Of a stretch of 7,244 nucleotides of DNA, positions 6,472-7,244 are shown in pieces; position 1 is the stretch's first letter, and the number at the start of each line of letters is the position of its first letter. The DNA is from an uncultured Lachnospiraceae bacterium. GTDB lineage: Bacteria; Bacillota; Clostridia; Lachnospirales; Lachnospiraceae. The notes beneath the pieces are model-generated. The model saw only the letters and a list, made by a program, of their open reading frames with translations, made no database searches and had not been told where the DNA came from. A program made the position numbers and the translations under genes. Location of the stretch: assembly GCA_937901625.1 (NCBI GenBank), contig CALDIE010000093.1:1-7244 (forward strand), written 5' to 3'.

Positions 6472-6523
6472 TTTCATGACCCTATCGGTGTCTTTCGCAG
6501 AAAGACGGGTTATATCTATGAAA
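6472..6523 (-). other. Nested hairpin at the 3' end of the Mrr-like gene
   Basis: GTCTTTC (6490-6496) and GAAAGAC (6500-6506) form a perfect seven-base stem with a three-base loop. Outer matches ACCC/GGGT (6479-6482, 6507-6510) and TTTCAT/ATGAAA (6472-6477, 6518-6523) extend it imperfectly across the stop codon. There is no T tract after it on the minus strand, so it is not a classical intrinsic terminator. It may protect the 3' end of the messenger or weakly terminate. Confidence 0.4.
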
Positions 6524-6926
6524 GAAATTGCTCCACCAGATCGTCCCGATCCCAGAGTTCCACCTCATTTTTATTCGCAAGGTCGATCGCCGGTTCGGTA
6601 AAATAGGAATTGGTCACAACCATACAATCATCCGCTTCATAATAACGCATCGACGCGCAGGCCTGCTGCACCGCGGCAACTCCCACATTCCCGTCGTACC
6701 GCTTCGCCTGCACCACCGTCAAATGCCCTCTCTTATACAGCAAAAGATCCGCACCGTAGTCATGGCTCTTGGCTGTCATCGTCACCTTGTACCCGCGTCT
6801 TTTAAAGTGGGCCGCGATCCATTCTTCGAATTCCTCCCCACGCATCTCATCAACTTTGTCGATCTTCATGCGAAGGAATCCTCTGGTCTTCCTGTAATAC
6901 AGAAAGAGGGCGCCAAAAAGATACAC
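6516..6926 (-). CDS. Mrr-type restriction endonuclease-like protein with short N-terminal hydrophobic segment
   Basis: Counting from the GTG at 6926 there are 136 residues. Residues ~25-135 match the Mrr catalytic fold (PD-(D/E)xK superfamily): GEEFEEW (30-36), DYGADLLL (56-63) with Asp60, and the QAK triad (73-75). A C-terminal VELWDRDDL is typical of small Mrr_cat proteins. Relatives cleave DNA, often modified DNA, but the target here is unknown. Residues 2-11 are hydrophobic and followed by basic YRKTRGFLRMK, like the membrane anchor and juxtamembrane stretch of related proteins. That favours coding upstream of the internal ATG at 6869. The GTG lacks a good ribosome binding site. The ATG has AGAGGA upstream and forms an ATGA overlap with the zinc-ribbon stop, so a 117-residue coupled product is the alternative. 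The true gene may be a fusion broken at 6915-6919. Confidence 0.75.
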   Translation of the reverse strand: MYLFGALFLYYRKTRGFLRMKIDKVDEMRGEEFEEWIAAHFKRRGYKVTMTAKSHDYGADLLLYKRGHLTVVQAKRYDGNVGVAAVQQACASMRYYEADDCMVVTNSYFTEPAIDLANKNEVELWDRDDLVEQFLS

Positions 6927-7171
6927 ACACCAAAGCGCCGTCGGGAAGGCATATACCCACAGTTGGGGCAGGCATTGGAGAAATAAACAGTCTTACACTC
7001 TGGACAGACCTTCTTTATCTGGCCAGCTTTTACACCGCAATTCGGGCAAAAACCACTGTCAAAATGAGTACCACAGTTTTCACAGACATGCAGAAATACA
7101 GCAGAGCCGCATGATGGGCAGTGCTGTACACTGTTTTCTACCTGAGCGCCGCAGAACTTACAGGCTTTCAA
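6866..7171 (-). CDS. Triple zinc-ribbon protein, possibly the N-terminal half of a split zinc-ribbon/Mrr fusion
   Basis: Translation starts at a TTG (7171-7169) preceded by AAAGGAG with six bases between, which outweighs the weak start codon. The 101 residues hold three four-cysteine zinc ribbons, each made of two CxxC knuckles: C4/C7/C18/C21, C30/C33/C42/C45 and C56/C59/C68/C71. After SRRR (76-79) the frame becomes hydrophobic (FGVCIFLAPSFCIT) and then ends in a short non-zinc tail at the TGA at 6868-6866. Zinc ribbons of this kind bind nucleic acid or protein partners. The ATG of the internal nuclease start overlaps the stop by the ATGA arrangement. Adding one T to the T5 run (plus-strand A's at 6915-6919) would join this frame to the nuclease frame through a continuous membrane-helix-like segment. 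Confidence 0.75.
   Translation of the reverse strand: MKACKFCGAQVENSVQHCPSCGSAVFLHVCENCGTHFDSGFCPNCGVKAGQIKKVCPECKTVYFSNACPNCGYMPSRRRFGVCIFLAPSFCITGRPEDSFA
6915..6919 (-). other. Five-base homopolymer at the probable frameshift site
   Basis: The run reads TTTTT on the coding strand, in the zinc-ribbon frame as ATC TTT TTG. One additional T would give RRRFGVCIFFGALFLYYRKTRG, a plausible membrane helix followed by basic residues leading into the Mrr domain. Deletion in a homopolymer, a sequencing or assembly error, or less likely -1 slippage could explain the break. Confidence 0.45.
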
Positions 7172-7187
7172 TTTTGGCTCCTTTCGG

Positions 7188-7244
7188 TCACTTCTTTGCG
7201 TTTCTGAAGTATATGATGATCAAGGCAATGATGGCCGCCATAAT
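7188..7244 (-). CDS. C-terminal end of an unidentified membrane protein (partial)
   Basis: The minus-strand frame entering from the right edge reads IMAAIIALIIIYFRNAKK and stops at the TGA at 7190-7188. The last 18 residues are one hydrophobic helix followed by a basic tail, which suggests a membrane protein with a cytosolic C-terminus. The stop is 16 bases before the zinc-ribbon start, so the two genes are probably co-transcribed. The family cannot be identified from so short a piece. Confidence 0.5.
   Translation of the reverse strand: MMAAIIALIIIYFRNAKK

Larger units (their letters stand above)
6224..6515. promoter_or_regulatory. Intergenic region upstream of the large c-di-GMP gene
   Basis: These 292 bases contain no convincing reading frame. 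Nearest the start codon lies the candidate promoter, preceded by the palindrome GTTGTCAAC. Further out are three AGCGGG-type motifs, then a hairpin just past the nuclease stop codon. Two CTTAAG sites (6269-6274 and 6295-6300) fall in the likely leader, but I see no clear structure built from them. No recognisable riboswitch was found. Confidence 0.6.

Noticed and set aside
6421..6500. Possible c-di-GMP (GEMM) riboswitch, because of a GTAGCGGGTAGA...ATCGGTG pattern on the plus strand
   Set aside because: The conserved GACGCAAAGC core and the expected helices are missing, the segment points away from the c-di-GMP gene, and no plus-strand gene follows.
6490..6506. Intrinsic terminator for the nuclease gene
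   Set aside because: The hairpin is real but has no T tract after it on the minus strand.
1..7244. CRISPR array, tRNA or rRNA gene, transposase
   Set aside because: No regularly spaced long repeats, no tRNA-like cloverleaf noticed, and no transposase motifs in any frame.

Overview
The window looks like an accessory stretch of a Clostridia genome, most likely Lachnospiraceae (gut or rumen type). The pointers are a seven-helix N-terminus beginning MNIQVQICG on a GGDEF/EAL protein, strong AGGAG-type ribosome binding sites, and a YmfI-like reductase. This placement comes from recalled family features; no database search was possible. The first ~220 bases do not fit that host: they encode part of a Bacteroidales-like tRNA-dihydrouridine synthase, so the left end is probably a chimeric join.

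Layout. (1) Bases 1-1464, minus strand: a seven-helix membrane protein with a degenerate GGDEF domain and the first residues of an EAL domain. It runs in frame into the dihydrouridine synthase fragment at the peptide FVSAEALVR, which both families share. (2) Bases 1465-1622: a divergent intergenic region dominated by a long imperfect palindrome with ~35-base arms and 12-bp direct repeats at its edges. (3) Bases 1623-2441, plus strand: a short-chain dehydrogenase/reductase resembling the elongation factor P 5-aminopentanone reductase YmfI. (4) Bases 2438-6223, minus strand: a 1261-residue cytosolic protein made of a LacI-like ligand-binding domain, a GAF-like linker, a GGDEF domain (GNDEF), a complete-looking EAL domain, and a C-terminal ~350-residue repeat domain that looks like a beta-solenoid. 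Its stop codon overlaps that of the reductase. (5) Bases 6224-6515: an intergenic region with a candidate promoter, a palindrome flanked by A and T tracts, repeated AGCGGG motifs and a hairpin. (6) Bases 6516-7171, minus strand: an Mrr-type nuclease-like reading frame preceded by and overlapping a triple zinc-ribbon reading frame. The two look like one zinc-ribbon/transmembrane/nuclease protein split by a single-base frameshift, or else a translationally coupled pair. (7) Bases 7188-7244, minus strand: the C-terminal end of a membrane protein upstream in the same operon.

Two of the proteins belong to cyclic-di-GMP signalling. The large one would sense a small cytosolic ligand and hydrolyse (possibly also make) c-di-GMP. 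Its solenoid tail is the most unusual biology in the window. The zinc-ribbon/Mrr locus is a second candidate of interest. No RNA genes, CRISPR array or intact insertion sequence were seen.
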